Source: Fasciola hepatica (Eukaryota > Platyhelminthes > Trematoda > Plagiorchiida > Fasciolidae). From it: 64,000 nucleotides of DNA. Positions 1 to 12,900 of the stretch are shown here, in pieces. The stretch spans positions 561,001 to 625,000 of the forward strand of contig CANUEZ040000104.1 in the NCBI GenBank assembly GCA_948099385.1, read 5' to 3'. The position numbers were made by a program, and so were the translations under genes. The notes under the pieces are model-generated. The model did no database searches, was not told the DNA's origin, and saw only the letters and a list, made by a program, of their open reading frames with translations. Within the stretch, counting starts at the first letter, position 1; each line of letters opens with the position of its first letter.

Positions 1-297
1 GTTTTTCACAGGAAACTCCGGATGAGTTATTCAGGTCATATCGTGTTAGTATGGATCACACATCTTGTCCTAATCAAGGTAACATGAAAAATCATTTCAA
101 CCGTCAGTTCTTACTGAAATCGGATTGTGGATGAAAATAGTGATTTCTCCTAACATCAGGTCGCCAAATGCTATCGCTACATCCCAAATTTTTAGGACCT
201 CCGAAGAATCAATGCCGAGTGGTTTAGTTACTTTTGTCGTTAACGTTCCCCCACCTGTGTCGTTATAAATACGTCCTTTGGTTGTTTCATCTGATAG

Positions 298-378
298 GAG
301 CAACGAAGACGGAACACTGTATCACATCAGAATGCGACCACCTTTACCGTTTGCCTCGATGTATCAGCTCCCCACGAG
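298..378 (+). other. Weak exon candidate
   Basis: 81 bp between GATAG and GTAAGT, open in all three frames; one frame reads SNEDGTLYHIRMRPPLPFAS. I cannot match it to the missing TBC1D15 N-terminus or any other family. It could be chance. Confidence 0.15.
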
Positions 379-1708
379 GTAAGTTTGCTTGGTGGGATTT
401 TCGAATGCCGTGTGTACTCGATAATCCCAATTCTCACTTTTGCGGAGAATGTTTATATTTCACTGAAAATAAAGAAGTTAGATGAAGTGGTGATTACTGT
501 GGTTCACCTTAAGGACTATCTGTTATTTGAAACTAAATAGTCTAATTTAAATGCTTCTCAGTGATCGAGATAATGTTTTTTTACACTCCATTAACGGCAT
601 GCAAATGATGCATACAAAAATAAGCAGCATCCCTAGACTCCGCAACTCACCTAAGATTGCTTCAATCAGTTCTCTTATTGATGGGAAAGTCTTGCAATGT
701 TGCCTTGTGTTTTTTTCATGCTTGACTTTACGTGATCTAATGTATACTCAGTCGTACTTGAAAAATAATTGGTTATAAATAAAAAAGAAGTTCAGGTTCT
801 CAGAAGGGAACAGTGACTGACAGCTGACTGCTTACAGATCATCTTCCATATCTTCAGGAGTCCTAATTCCAGGTGAACGAAGACGCGGAACCTCTAAGAG
901 GGCCGTGTACGCCGTCACTCCCGTACGACTGATTGACGTACAGATGATACAAAGCGAGGATGATATTTAAAGGCGTACAAAATGTGAATCTATGGCTGAG
1001 ATGAAATATAAACCGTACTAATTAGATAAAGACGTGAGATGGACAACCCAACCGTGCCTGCGTACATGCGCGCTCCCAAACAGCCTGACTTCTATGATTA
1101 CTTGCTGGTTCATGAATTCAGTTCAGTGGATGTACTTTATAACCACGACCGCCCGCTGCGTAATTATTATTACTACATTACTACTATTATTGTTAGTAAT
1201 ATTGGCTTTATTTTTTATCGTCGTTGTACAATATTTCGGACATGTGGTCACGGCCAGTTGGAGATTAACAATTGGAGAAGGTCACCGGCAGTGGCAGGAT
1301 TCAAACTAGGAACAAAAAAGTCTTCAGCCCAGCAGAATGATCATTTGACCACCGCAGGGCAGATTGAATACTCACATAAGATCTCGATTAAGTCAAACGT
1401 GGAAAAGATGTGGGTGAGTGTTGTGCACCATCGAAGATGAACAGTGTTAGACCGACCGTGCTCAGCCGGTCATCATACTGAACTTAAGGCCCTTCTGTCC
1501 GATGTTCGAATCCTGCCGCTACTGCCGGCCACTTGCTCCAACTAACAGCTTGTAATTGACCACGACCCTCTTCCCGAAAATATTGCACAATAATTGTATA
1601 ATTAAGAATAAGTAAATAATAAAGGATGAAAAGGGATAGCTCTCGTTAGAATCTCGTACCTCAAACGTGATAACGCTGGAGGCAGCTGCGTTTAACGGTC
1701 TTTTTACA

Positions 1709-1763
<55 letters not shown>

Positions 1764-3648
1764 GTGATGCACGGCAGTATCCGCGAAAGCGGTTGTGTGC
1801 TTCCCGGGAAATTTCGTCCTGTCGTCCGGATGCAATGCAATAATACTTGTGTCGAAAATCTAAACTTGAGACTATATGTCCTCGTCCAGAAGGATTTCAT
1901 TGACTAACCGACAAATAAATTTCTGCAAGTCATCCTGTGATTCTTTAAATGGACTCTTTATCCATTCACACTCCTTATGATTCAAATGAGGTTACAATAC
2001 CTTTAAACATCGTCAGTCTGAAACGCTGCTGCAAAACGTCGTTGGTACTACTGCGAATTTCATCGCCGTGGGGAAAGTGTTAGCTGATTCAGGGATGAAT
2101 GCAGTGCTTCCTGTAGTTGCCTTTCATGTACCGCCTGGATAGCAAATGGACTGTCGTCGCGCACACACAAGGTGTTTTTTTTTTGCAGTTTGAGCAAACA
2201 ATAACTATGCTCCGTTTGTTGTGGCTCTAGTTGCTGTTACTCAGAAAGAACCTAACTCGGCAGCTGGAACATTTAGGGAAAGAATCATTGGTTATGATTT
2301 AGAATCAGCGTGATATCTGTTTGTTTGTTGGTGGCTGTATCAGTCCTTTGATAGGGCTCAGAAACGCCACTATGACAGGTACGAACACGCTCTGGCACAG
2401 ATTATTTACGTCGACTTCGCTCGAAAAAATGGAAACACCGAAATACCAGAGTTGAAAATAGGCGTGAGATATCGGTCAGCATATTGAGCAGTCACGCAAT
2501 ATGAATGATGCGGTGGTCGGGGCTTGTTATTCGTACCCACATCTCGGTGTGCGTTTCCCCCTGAGGCATGTATTGGTTGGAGCAGTGGTCGAGGTAGACA
2601 CCCCGTGACGTGCCGTAAGTGTATAAACATCATAACCAAATCGGCTTGACTGAGTGGGGCGTGCAAGGTATCCAGGTTGCGTTCCACGAAAGCCGGATTC
2701 TGTACTTTTTAAAGTGGCTGGACGGTATCGCCAATTGTTGCGGTCAACGTCGTGCTTAAATTTGACGTCTCTCTTATCTGCACGTCATTCTTTGCAATCG
2801 CATGCCTCATAACTGTTTCTCCATTCTGCACGCTTTTTTCTGAATCTCAACTCTGCGGTACCGTGCATGACTAACTGAAAGCAAAGCCCGGAGTTCCAAG
2901 GTTAGTGGTTGAATGAACTGACCTGAACTGAACTGTTGTAGTAAGTCACTGAAAGCAGTTTGTTAATCCAAATCGTTTGGAAGAATAATGGGCACATAAA
3001 CACATTAAAGAGCGTTGAGGATGAGTGAATTGGAAGATATTCATGTACGATTGTCATTCAAAGTACCATGTCGAGTACTGAGCCGTTGGGTTAAAGAAAT
3101 TTGAAGCTTAATAATTCAAGGGACCAAAGTGAACCCCTAAAAACCTGGAGAGAGGATGAGTTCTTGTTACTAAAATAAGCTGTGCATTTTGAAAAGCAGT
3201 TGCGCACAACGTCTGATGTTCAGTACCGTGATCATTAAAAATACAAAGAGGCTTACCTCAGTGGTAGAAGCCTAATATGCTAGTGTACTCAAGAAACACC
3301 CTAACAGTAATTAATAGTCGATGCGATAGAATTGACAACGTATTGAATGATATCGAGGGTTGACGTTTAGAGCTTGTTTAAAAACTGTGTTGGGTCGAGG
3401 ACAAAATTGTGAAATTGTGTGAAGTTGGTGTCGTCAGTGTACAGATGGTAGAAAATGACTGTATTACTACTGTTCACACTTCACTACTACCTTCCAATGT
3501 CTCCGGTCACTCGGTGGTGGGATATTTTGATCACTGGAGAGAAAAGCGATCAGCCCTACCCTCCTAACCTTTTTGTCCGCTTTCTCATGCATCTCCACTG
3601 TTATGCACCACCGGCTAACAACGAAACCTAGTTTTGTAAGATCTCACT
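379..3648. other. No gene identified; repeat-like sequence
   Basis: Only short frames. It holds a (TA)n run at 1712-1759 and a pair of short inverted copies carrying a GTTCGAATCC-type B-box (about 1285-1308 and 1503-1528). A repeat-like block lies at about 2330-2700. Missing N-terminal TBC1D15 exons could be here but I see none. Confidence 0.4.
1712..1759. repeat. (TA)n microsatellite
   Basis: About 24 uninterrupted TA units. Confidence 0.98.
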
Positions 3649-3993
3649 ATGCGTTCCCAGTCAGCTCCACGTACACTCCCTGCTTCCGCAACCACTGATT
3701 TTTGTGTCTTAAGCCTCCGAAACACCCGGTATCAACTTGCATCGGAAGTAAATCTACCGGGTGGTTCCGCCTTCATCGAAATGGGGGCTTCGATACGACG
3801 CAAAGTTTGGGATCCGGTCAATGCGTTCGTTGAGGGTATCATCAATTCAAATGTGGTCCCTGGCGAGCCTATCGACGGGCAGATAAATGGAAACTACTCC
3901 AGTCCCTATTTGTCTGCACGAGACCAGTTTCAGGCCCGGCGCTCCGAACGGGTCCTAACCACAGAAGATGCTGGATTCTCCATTGTTCATGTG
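3649..3993 (+). CDS. TBC1D15: TBC1D15-like exon, first one placed
   Basis: It encodes 115 residues ending DAGFSIVHV at a GTAAGT donor. The ending matches the family's 'GFEVI' segment just before the proline-rich linker into the TBC domain, so the exon is real. The left edge is uncertain: an in-frame TAA at 3637 limits it. Either the ATG at 3649 is used, or an acceptor at 3658-3660 (CCCAG) starts the exon at 3661. I favour a spliced internal exon, because the family normally has a Rab-binding domain further upstream. Confidence 0.75.
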
Positions 3994-6900
3994 GTAAGTG
4001 TGTTCGGTCTTAAGTACATGTTCACGTCAGTTTTTGGTTTTATTTTATTCTATGGTAGGGATTGGATGTTTATAAAATACTGTCTTCACATCAGTATAAA
4101 TATCCTATTTTTCCTTGACTGATATCCTGCTGGGTGTTTTTCTCGATCGAGGTTAATTAGGTTAACTAAGTCGCGACCTGTGTCTTCTTTCTGTTTTCGT
4201 GAACTGGATAAGGGCGACCCAGTGTTCTAACTAAGTTTTCGCTGTGTCCATCTTTTTTGAAAATCCACTTCCCTATCAAGTTTTATTGAGAAAAGCCGAT
4301 AGTCATCCGACCCAGTACAATCTGTCTACCAGTCCTTACTGTCCAATCTTACATTATTCTTTTGTTCACAATCAGCGCCCCAATGCGATCCCGCTTCCTC
4401 CGATCGTCCCCGTCCAACGTAGTGAACCACTTTCCTTGGACCAGTGGAAACGTTATCTGGATCCTTCTGGTCGTGTGACGTGTGTGGAGAACCTCCGACA
4501 AATTATCTTTCACGGTGTAAGTTCAACTTTCGGGATTTTTTCAATTCGGGTTTCGTCTGCACCAGAATGTTCGCCTAATGCGGTTCGGTTCCCCTTCTCT
4601 CGAATGAAATATCTTGAAATCAAACAGGCACAAGAAACTAGATGTTTTTTTTTTCAAAAAGAGAAACATTTTAACATGCTTCAGAACTCAGACCTGAATC
4701 TCCGAGCGCGACAATACTGGTCGCAAACTCTAGGTCTGAGATGTGCACCGCACAGTTGCACAACACCGGTGAGAGAGGATAGCCCTGCATAATTCCGGAA
4801 TTGATTGTGAACTCAGAAAATTCTCAATCATACATTCGAACAGGTGCGATAGTGGAGGCTTAGTAAGCCCTCAGCATCCTTGATAGTTTGGCAGAAATAC
4901 CGTCGGAATTTTAGTATACACCATGGGCAACTACGATTAGCCAAATCAAAGACAGTACGGAAATCGATGAAGCAAGCAACTGTTGGCTGCTGGAACTTGT
5001 AGCAGTGTTCTATTGCTCGGCCCAACGTGAATATTTGGTCCACGTAGTCTTTGCCACGGCGAAAACCCCCTTGGCTTGATCGAGTTCGCGAGTCTGTCGC
5101 AGCTGAAAAGCAATTGAGTAGCTTTACATAGAAAATATTTGTAGCAAGATCAATCAAACTGATCCCCCGGTAGTCCCCGCATACTATGTTTCCTTTCTTG
5201 GGAATGGGTAACAATAGACGCACTCCAATCCCTCCGAGATATCTGATCTTCCCATGTAGATCAGAACAGTACGTGGAGCTTGTCTGTCAGTGATGACAAA
5301 CAAGTCTTGCACACTTCCGGTGGAATACTATCCTCTCCAGCAGCTTTTCCTTTTTTCAGCGGGTTTTCGATCTTGGTGATTTCCGTCATACATGGTGGCT
5401 GACAATAGACGTCGTACATCTCGGGGAGGATGGTAAGTCCGCGATATGATTGGAAGGTCGCTTGATAAGCTGGTCACAATGCTTCACCCAACGTTCGGTT
5501 TTTCTTCTCTGTTCGGGGATAATCTGGCGTGTTACATCTTGGGCTTACATCGCCCATTCGAAGAGTTGAGAATGAGTCGGAACAATTTTCCTGCGTTGCA
5601 AGTGCCCGACACAGTCTCCGTCTTCTCTACCACTTCTGTCCAGTATCTCTTACGACCGGCCCTAACCGAATGGGAGGTCTCTCACTACAGTCTGCGGCTT
5701 TCAGTGCTTCTCATCAGTCAGACTTCCTGTGCCTTGGCTGATAGTTGGAAGGTGGTCGCTTCCTGTTCCCTTCAAATCAGCTCCCTTCACCACCTACATG
5801 ATCATCTTCCGTTGCTTTCCCCCGTAGGGCCCATGCGTTTGCACGCTGGTTACAGTAGCTAGTTGGACCGGGATGGCGTTCGATAGAGCGTTACGCTTTT
5901 CTCGAATTTCCAGAGCTGCGACATTGATTCGGCACGGTGGTGAAACTTGGAGGTACTCAGACCGATGGATTTTGAAGCACACCTGCACAAGGACGGTCTG
6001 TACCAATCCTGTTTTCGGTTTCTGCACCGCACTATGCTCGGCAGTGCCCTACCGACGAAGCTTTACGGGATCGCTTTAGGATATGGTCAGTTTGTTGGGC
6101 TGTCCGACAGTCATTTGAGCACCTGGTTCAAAAATGTCTTTCGGAGTGCTGGAAGCGCATGTTGTCAATGCCTAATGTGTTAGCATCGGCCAAATTCACT
6201 GGGCGATTTCCATTCTCACAGTGTTGTCTGAATCTAAACTTTCCCAAGACATGGCGAGTGGACTCATCCGAAAAACCCGTTGATGCGTTCGAATCTCCGG
6301 CTGGGGGTAGGGTCAGTAAACTGTGTCTACTCCCGGAACCTTGATGGACCGAGTGTCTGAGCTGGGCAGTCGAACTTCCGGAAGACAGGCAATATGTACG
6401 AGGTAATCGTGTATTGTTTGCATTGTAATACTTTGGCTGCCTACTCCTAGTACTGTCCTCACATGCTAACAGACTATGCGTGTCTGTTTCCCACAGTAGA
6501 GGATTCCAGATCGCCGTAGCATGATCAGAACGCGTGATTTCATAATAAGCCATAGATGATGATACGAATCGGTGACCACCGCACTGCTCGGCCCACTCCG
6601 GCCTTCTTTGTTCGAGGCTGCACCCCTAGTCTTTCCACGCCCAAGTGGAACCTGCAAGATAGGAGGGAAAACGGCCTTATTTAGTGGCGGGCCGCATGCG
6701 CCATGTCAAAGAGCACTCAACAGACTTTTGTGATGTTACAGAGGTGAAAACGCTAGCCAAGCGAGGACGCATCGCATCCTCGGGCACTGCTGCCGCTCCT
6801 CCACGGCAGAGTTCCCTCTCTTATTCAGTCTTTGTCCTCTGTACTCAACTGAATCTCTTTGACCTTTCTATTTACCCATATTGCTCTTGCTGATAACACG

Positions 6901-9900
6901 CCCGATACTCACAACGGTTCATTCCCAAATAGTGCCGTAAATAACCTTTCGCAAGGCTCACAGACCTCTGAATGTCGGCTGTTTTAACGCGCGTACTCGT
7001 GCAGGGCGGCCAGAAGGTGTGCCTGGCGTTCACAAAGGGCCATCTGGCAATTGATGCCTGATGCGTCTATGAAATGCGTATTCAGGATTCAAGCAGTGTG
7101 ATTCAACTAACCGCTGCTGGTATCTCATCAGGGTATTTCCTGCGCATTTCAGGAGACTCATCACGATGAGACTGCACCCTGGCCTGATGTGATGGCTTGC
7201 GTGGCTCCATAATCCAAAGGACTGTGCACGATGGCTTTCTAAGCCGGAGGTGCAATCATACCTAACAAGTCAGTGGGCAAAGTCCAGAAGAAATCTAGCT
7301 TCTGAGCCAGTTGATGGGTAACATCGGGCTCACACCGCTGTGCCCCTGGAGAAGACACTCCAGTGAATAAACACGACGAGAAACAGTTTACCGGTCTACA
7401 AACCTCCACTAGATGGACGTGGGAGTGGAGTACCTGGGGTTTCTCTCGACGGTGGGACAGGTCATCGCACTGGACCGGATGGATTGCCTCCATCTATTTT
7501 CAGAGTTGGTGGCTCAACATTGCTGTTGAAAATTGGCCAGACTCCTTCGTTCGGTTTGGGATAGGGATAAAGTGCTGAAGGGTTGGTGTGAATTGGTGAT
7601 TGTACCGATTTACAAGAAGGGTGACGGGTCCTCCTGTAAAAACCACAGGGGAATAAGTCTGGTCAGTATCGCTCCCGAACTGCTCGCTGATATTATTCTC
7701 CACCTCTTATCAACCGCTCGCGAGCAGTGCTCGCGTGAGAATCAAGTTGGATTTAGACCTGGTCGAGGTTGTGTTAATCACATCACTTCACTTTTCGACA
7801 AATCTTAGAACATAGGCATACCTTTTATGAAGCAACTGTCCTCGTTTTTCTTGATCTCAAAGTGGCATTCAACCCAGTCAACCGCACAGTTCTCTGCCTC
7901 TTGTTTATAGGTTTATCGGTAAAATTCATTTGCGTTATAAAGTCCCTTCACATGACCAGCTGAGGCCGAGTTCGAGCTTACGGTGCTCTTTCACCACGGG
8001 AAGTGGTGTATGGCAGGGTTGCCCCCTCTCTCCTCTCCTTAAATTTGCGATTGATATGGCCCTAAAGACCGCACTTTTGTCACTTGGAGATAGTGGTATT
8101 GAACTTTCCCTGAGTGGAAAGGTATCAGACCTTGAATATGTAGACGACATAATTCTTCTGAGTGAAGATCCACGTATGATGTAAACTTTTCTGGGCACCT
8201 TGGTGGACCGCGTATCAATGTTCGATATGTGTTTTACACCTTCAAAGTGCAAGATGCTGTAGCAGGACTGGGTTGGTCCAAAATCAAACCTTTAAGTATC
8301 TGGGGAAACTATAGACCTGGTAGATAAGTTCTGTTATCTGGACAGCTGCATTTCACCCTGGGATCGGATACCAGATGAGATGCCTTCGCGTATACATATG
8401 GCTGGTTTGGCATTTTCCAATCTATGTCATCTGTGGCATCGGTATGACATCCGTTTATCTATCGAGGGTCGATTGTACGCTGCAGCCGTCAGGCTACTGC
8501 TTCTGTATGGTTCAGAAACATGGTCATTGCGGGTGGAGAATATACGAAGATTGTTGATATTTGAACACCAATGCCTTCATGCCGGTCCCGACGAACTTCC
8601 CCTAGTTCTTTTCAAAGTGGATAGTGGTGCGTTGATAAAATCACTTATCACCTTGCTCCGTGACATTTGGAACGAAGAGCGTATTCCGTTATTATGAGTT
8701 GAGTCATTGATTGTACCCATCTTCAAGAAGGGAATACGTAATGACTGTAGTAACCATCGTGGCATCAGCTTAAATCCGATAGTGACCAGGATAATAGCCT
8801 CGATTTTGCTGCGTCGTCTGACACCGGCTTGCTAGAAAAACGCCCGCGAACAGTAGACTGGATTCCGTCCAGGTTGAGAGTGCATCGCCCAGATTTTTAC
8901 TCTTCGCCAGTTACTTGAAACGCGTCACACGCACCGTCGACCGACAATAATAGTTTTCCTCTACTTGAAGGGCGCATTTGATTCAGTTGATCAAGCAGCG
9001 CTTTTCGGTGCTCTCCACTGAAAAGGTGTGCCGCATAAGTTCATGAATCTAGTGACATCATTTTACTCTCATACTTCTGGCCGTTCAAGGGTTTACAGTG
9101 AGCTGTCCAGTCCGTTCGAAACGACGAGTGGTGTTCGACATGGATGTCCCATTTCACCATTCCTGTTCAATTTCGTCATCGACGAGAAAATAGAAAACGC
9201 CTTACGAAATCTTCAGGATGTGGGCGTCGAACTAGGAAAAAGGGAAAAGCTGTGTGAACTTGATTACGCGGACGACCTTGTCTGCTTGTTCGAGTGGACG
9301 GAACACGCACAAACGTGCACTAGCGCTGTAGCTCCATTCGGCATGCGCTTTGCACCTCCAAAGTGTAAAGTGATGTTGCGAGACTGGACGTCAACAGATC
9401 CGAGCTTGATGTTCGATGGGGAGGTGCTGGCGATTGTCGACCGCTTCACTTTCCTCGGAAGCAGCGTGACGACGGATTGGAGCGCGGTAGTAGAGGTGAG
9501 TACGCGTGTCCAAGGCTCGAGTGGCATACGCTGGACTGAAGCACTTGTGGCGTCGATCTGATATTTCATTGAAGTTGAAAGGTCGTGTATACTGTGCTGC
9601 AGTGCGTTCAGTTTTTTTGTATGGTTGCGAGACTTGGAGTCTGCGTGCTGAAGATATTCGTCATCTTGAGGTTTTCGACCACCGATGTTTGCGTAGTATC
9701 GCTAAGACTGGATGAAATGACTGAGTAAGCGATGCTGAAGTCCGAAGTCGAGTATTGGGTGCTAATTTAGGGAGTTTTCTATCACAGCGCATCCAGCGTA
9801 GTAGGCCTCGTTGGTTGGGCACGTGTTACGTATGGCAAACACACGTCTACCGCATCGTGCCCTGTTTTCCGTTCCTCCTAGGGAGTGGAAGAAGCCACGT

Positions 9901-12900
9901 GGAAGTTAGCTGATGACTTGGCAACGAGGAATGAGAAAACGTACAGCGAACTTAGGACAAGTAAGTGTCTCACTTCTTCATGGTTGAGGTCTAAAAGACC
10001 AGTCAACCAGTTGGCTGGAAACACTGAAGGATGTGGAAGCGAACCATGAACAGTGGCGATCGTGTTGTCACTTTCTTTCAAATCAGAATAGTCGATCGAT
10101 GTGTGTTTGTGCAGTTAGACTATGTATTCCGTGTGTTGGCTACTAAGGCATTCTTTCCTTTTCTCACCCATGTAGATCCAGTCCCTGTCCATCTAGTATA
10201 TTCATACCTTCTTATTCAGCGTGCAACATGGTGAGAAAGGCAGTGTTCAGTGGGGCTTGCCCTACTGTTTAACGCTGTACGATGATGATGATGATGATGC
10301 TATTTATGTCACTTCGGCTGACAGAAGCTTTACTATATGATTTGCCAGCTTGGAGAACAAGTACATTAAAATCCTAGGAAATCTTTTATTTTTTCATCTT
10401 GACTCAAGATCATTATCGCCTATCGGAAGAAGGTTTCTGCACCATCTTTGATCCATTTCGAAGAGCGAGATTAGCGAACAAGTATGTACATAGTGACCAT
10501 ATATGTGTGATTAGTCAAGGGCTGAATAAATTACGGGATTAGTGTTCACAACTACGGCTCATCAAATTTGTATTTAGGCTAGATGTGGGACCGATTCCGA
10601 CTGCTTCGTGGTTGTGTTTGGAATGCCAATTCGGACTGATGGTAAAAGAAAGCCTCAGCAAAGTTAGGTGTGAAATTTAGATGCATAGCTCCCACAGAAC
10701 CAAGCGAACGGAAACACAAAATGAGGCTGTATAATCAGGTACCTTTAATTCAAGCCACGTAAAGCGCCGTGGGTACTTTACTACTTCCCAGTGTGCTTCA
10801 GAAAGATGACAAAAATAATTCGGAACGATGAGGATACATAGTACTGAAAAGTGCCATCCGTTTACTTACTGGAAATATGCTTCCTGATGATGTGAAAGTT
10901 GGCGCGCCAACCACCGTTGCACGGTTGGTTTCAGTACACACACAACTTTGCCGCCGTTACATTTTCGTTCGCAATATTGCGCGCTCCGTACTTCTTCCCT
11001 ATCGTAGAACCAGAAGGATATAAAATTCAGCACTAACATATATATACAACTCAAACCCTAGTATCGTCGAGGAGTGCGATTTCGTAGATGGCCAAATAAA
11101 TCGATCTCGATTGAATGAGTTATCCGTGGAGATTTTCTCTAAACCGTTATTTTGAGCGATAAGCCTTGAATGCAATGAGATTCGAAAGGTTAGCGACTTT
11201 TTTGAAAATCGCCCTCATAATATGTTCTTTTTGCGTGTTGAACGTCGCCTATATTGGACTGCACTGATTATTTTATTGCTCCGACCCGATGGTGGTCGAG
11301 AGTGATGGAGGTCAGAAGTTCGGATCCCCGCCGTTACCGGTTATTTTGATGGTGGACAGTAATCCACTGTCATCCGGCTCGTTGCCACACCTGATTTTTC
11401 GGAACCTTATGCGGTTCTCCAGTGCAGGTCTCAGGACCTGGTCTCCGGTTATTTCTAATAAAGCAGTGGGCCTAAGTAACTATAGGGTATATCCCTTCCA
11501 CTGCACTCATGCACAAACACGTAATAAGAAAGACAATAAACCAAGCCACAACGGGCCTCTCCGATATACTTTACTTCAGGTTTTCATGGCTGTATACCAG
11601 CAAAACTAGTAGTCATTCGTAGTCCGGCGATCAATCTCTAACTTTGCTTTCATCTCCGAGGCACCAATTCGCCACATTTGTTTTGGGTGGATCGCACTTT
11701 GAATCCTGTTTAGCTGTCCCCCTGGAAACCCATTCAGCGAGCGCAATGCAACTTACCACGCTTTATTTTTCACCCGCTTGAGAAGTGACCGCTGACTGGG
11801 AGATATGACGCTGTTGGTCATACTCGCGCGACCAATCCGTTCAGTCACGGATCATTACCGAGGCTCATAATTCAGTTTATGGAACGGTGGCGTATGCATA
11901 CGTTATTGTGTCCGTATACCACAGGACACGAGGAAGTTGAGTGTTCAGTGCGACCGGCTTGAAGGTTGGCGCGCTGCATTCTTGACCAGTCAGGATATTC
12001 CCACAAGCAAATCCGATAGCACCTTTAAATACTGCCGGCATAATTGATGAAGTGCAAACATGAAAACGCCTACAGCTCGGTTACATTCTACGTCCTGCTG
12101 GCAATGAATGACTATAACATGTGGAATCCCTGGAAACGTGTCACCTTTGAACTTGGACTGGCTTGCTCTGCATAAGCACCCCAATAGAATGCACTGCATC
12201 AATACCACATCACATGTCATTGGAAGATAACTTTAATTAGTGATTATTACCCAGAATTAGTTTTTCATTGATGAGCCGCGGCATTAGAAACTAATAACCT
12301 ACATTCAAACCGTAATAATTGGATAATAGCTTCCATCCTTATTCGCTTGAGCCATTCGTGGCTCGAATGAAAGATTTGGTGAGGACGCCAAAGGGATGGC
12401 GTCACGCGCGTTAGATCTTGCACCGCAGGGTTGAGATTAGTATTCGAAAGCTGCTCAAAAACCGTGAATAAATGAAGGTATGTGTAGTCTCTTTAAAGCT
12501 GACAAAATTCAGAATTTCAGTGGATAAATCTCACTTCAGTCGACGGTTCTGCTCCCCGAGTTTGTCTGGGTTCGTATGACGTACAGTAAGGAGGCTACTT
12601 CCGAAAGGCCCGGCTGGATAGTCGTTCGCCAACAACTGCGAGTGTGGTCGTGTCTCACTGCGCTCAAGTATCGTCCGAATGCTTCCTCCCTCTCTTCTGA
12701 ATGATGAAGGAACCTGCGGCGTGAACGAATCAGATGAAAGAGTCCATTGACGTGAATGCTCTTCGATGACTCTGCACCTATCCGGTGTATACGCTCATGA
12801 GTCGCGTTACTAGGGTAATCCAGTACTAGAATACATACAGAAATAGTGCCCACTTGCTCACGAGTAGAGAAACTTTACACCCCTCGAATTCATGTTCGAA

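Noticed and set aside
1285..1528. Short inverted copies with GTTCGAATCC-like B-boxes, as a tRNA or SINE
   Set aside because: No A-box or cloverleaf could be found; kept only as a remark in the regional entry.
10881..10920. CTGATGA followed shortly by GAAAG and a perfect palindrome GTTGGCGCGCCAAC, resembling a hammerhead
   Set aside because: Only three bases separate CTGATGA from GAAA, so there is no stem II; no stem I pairing was found either.
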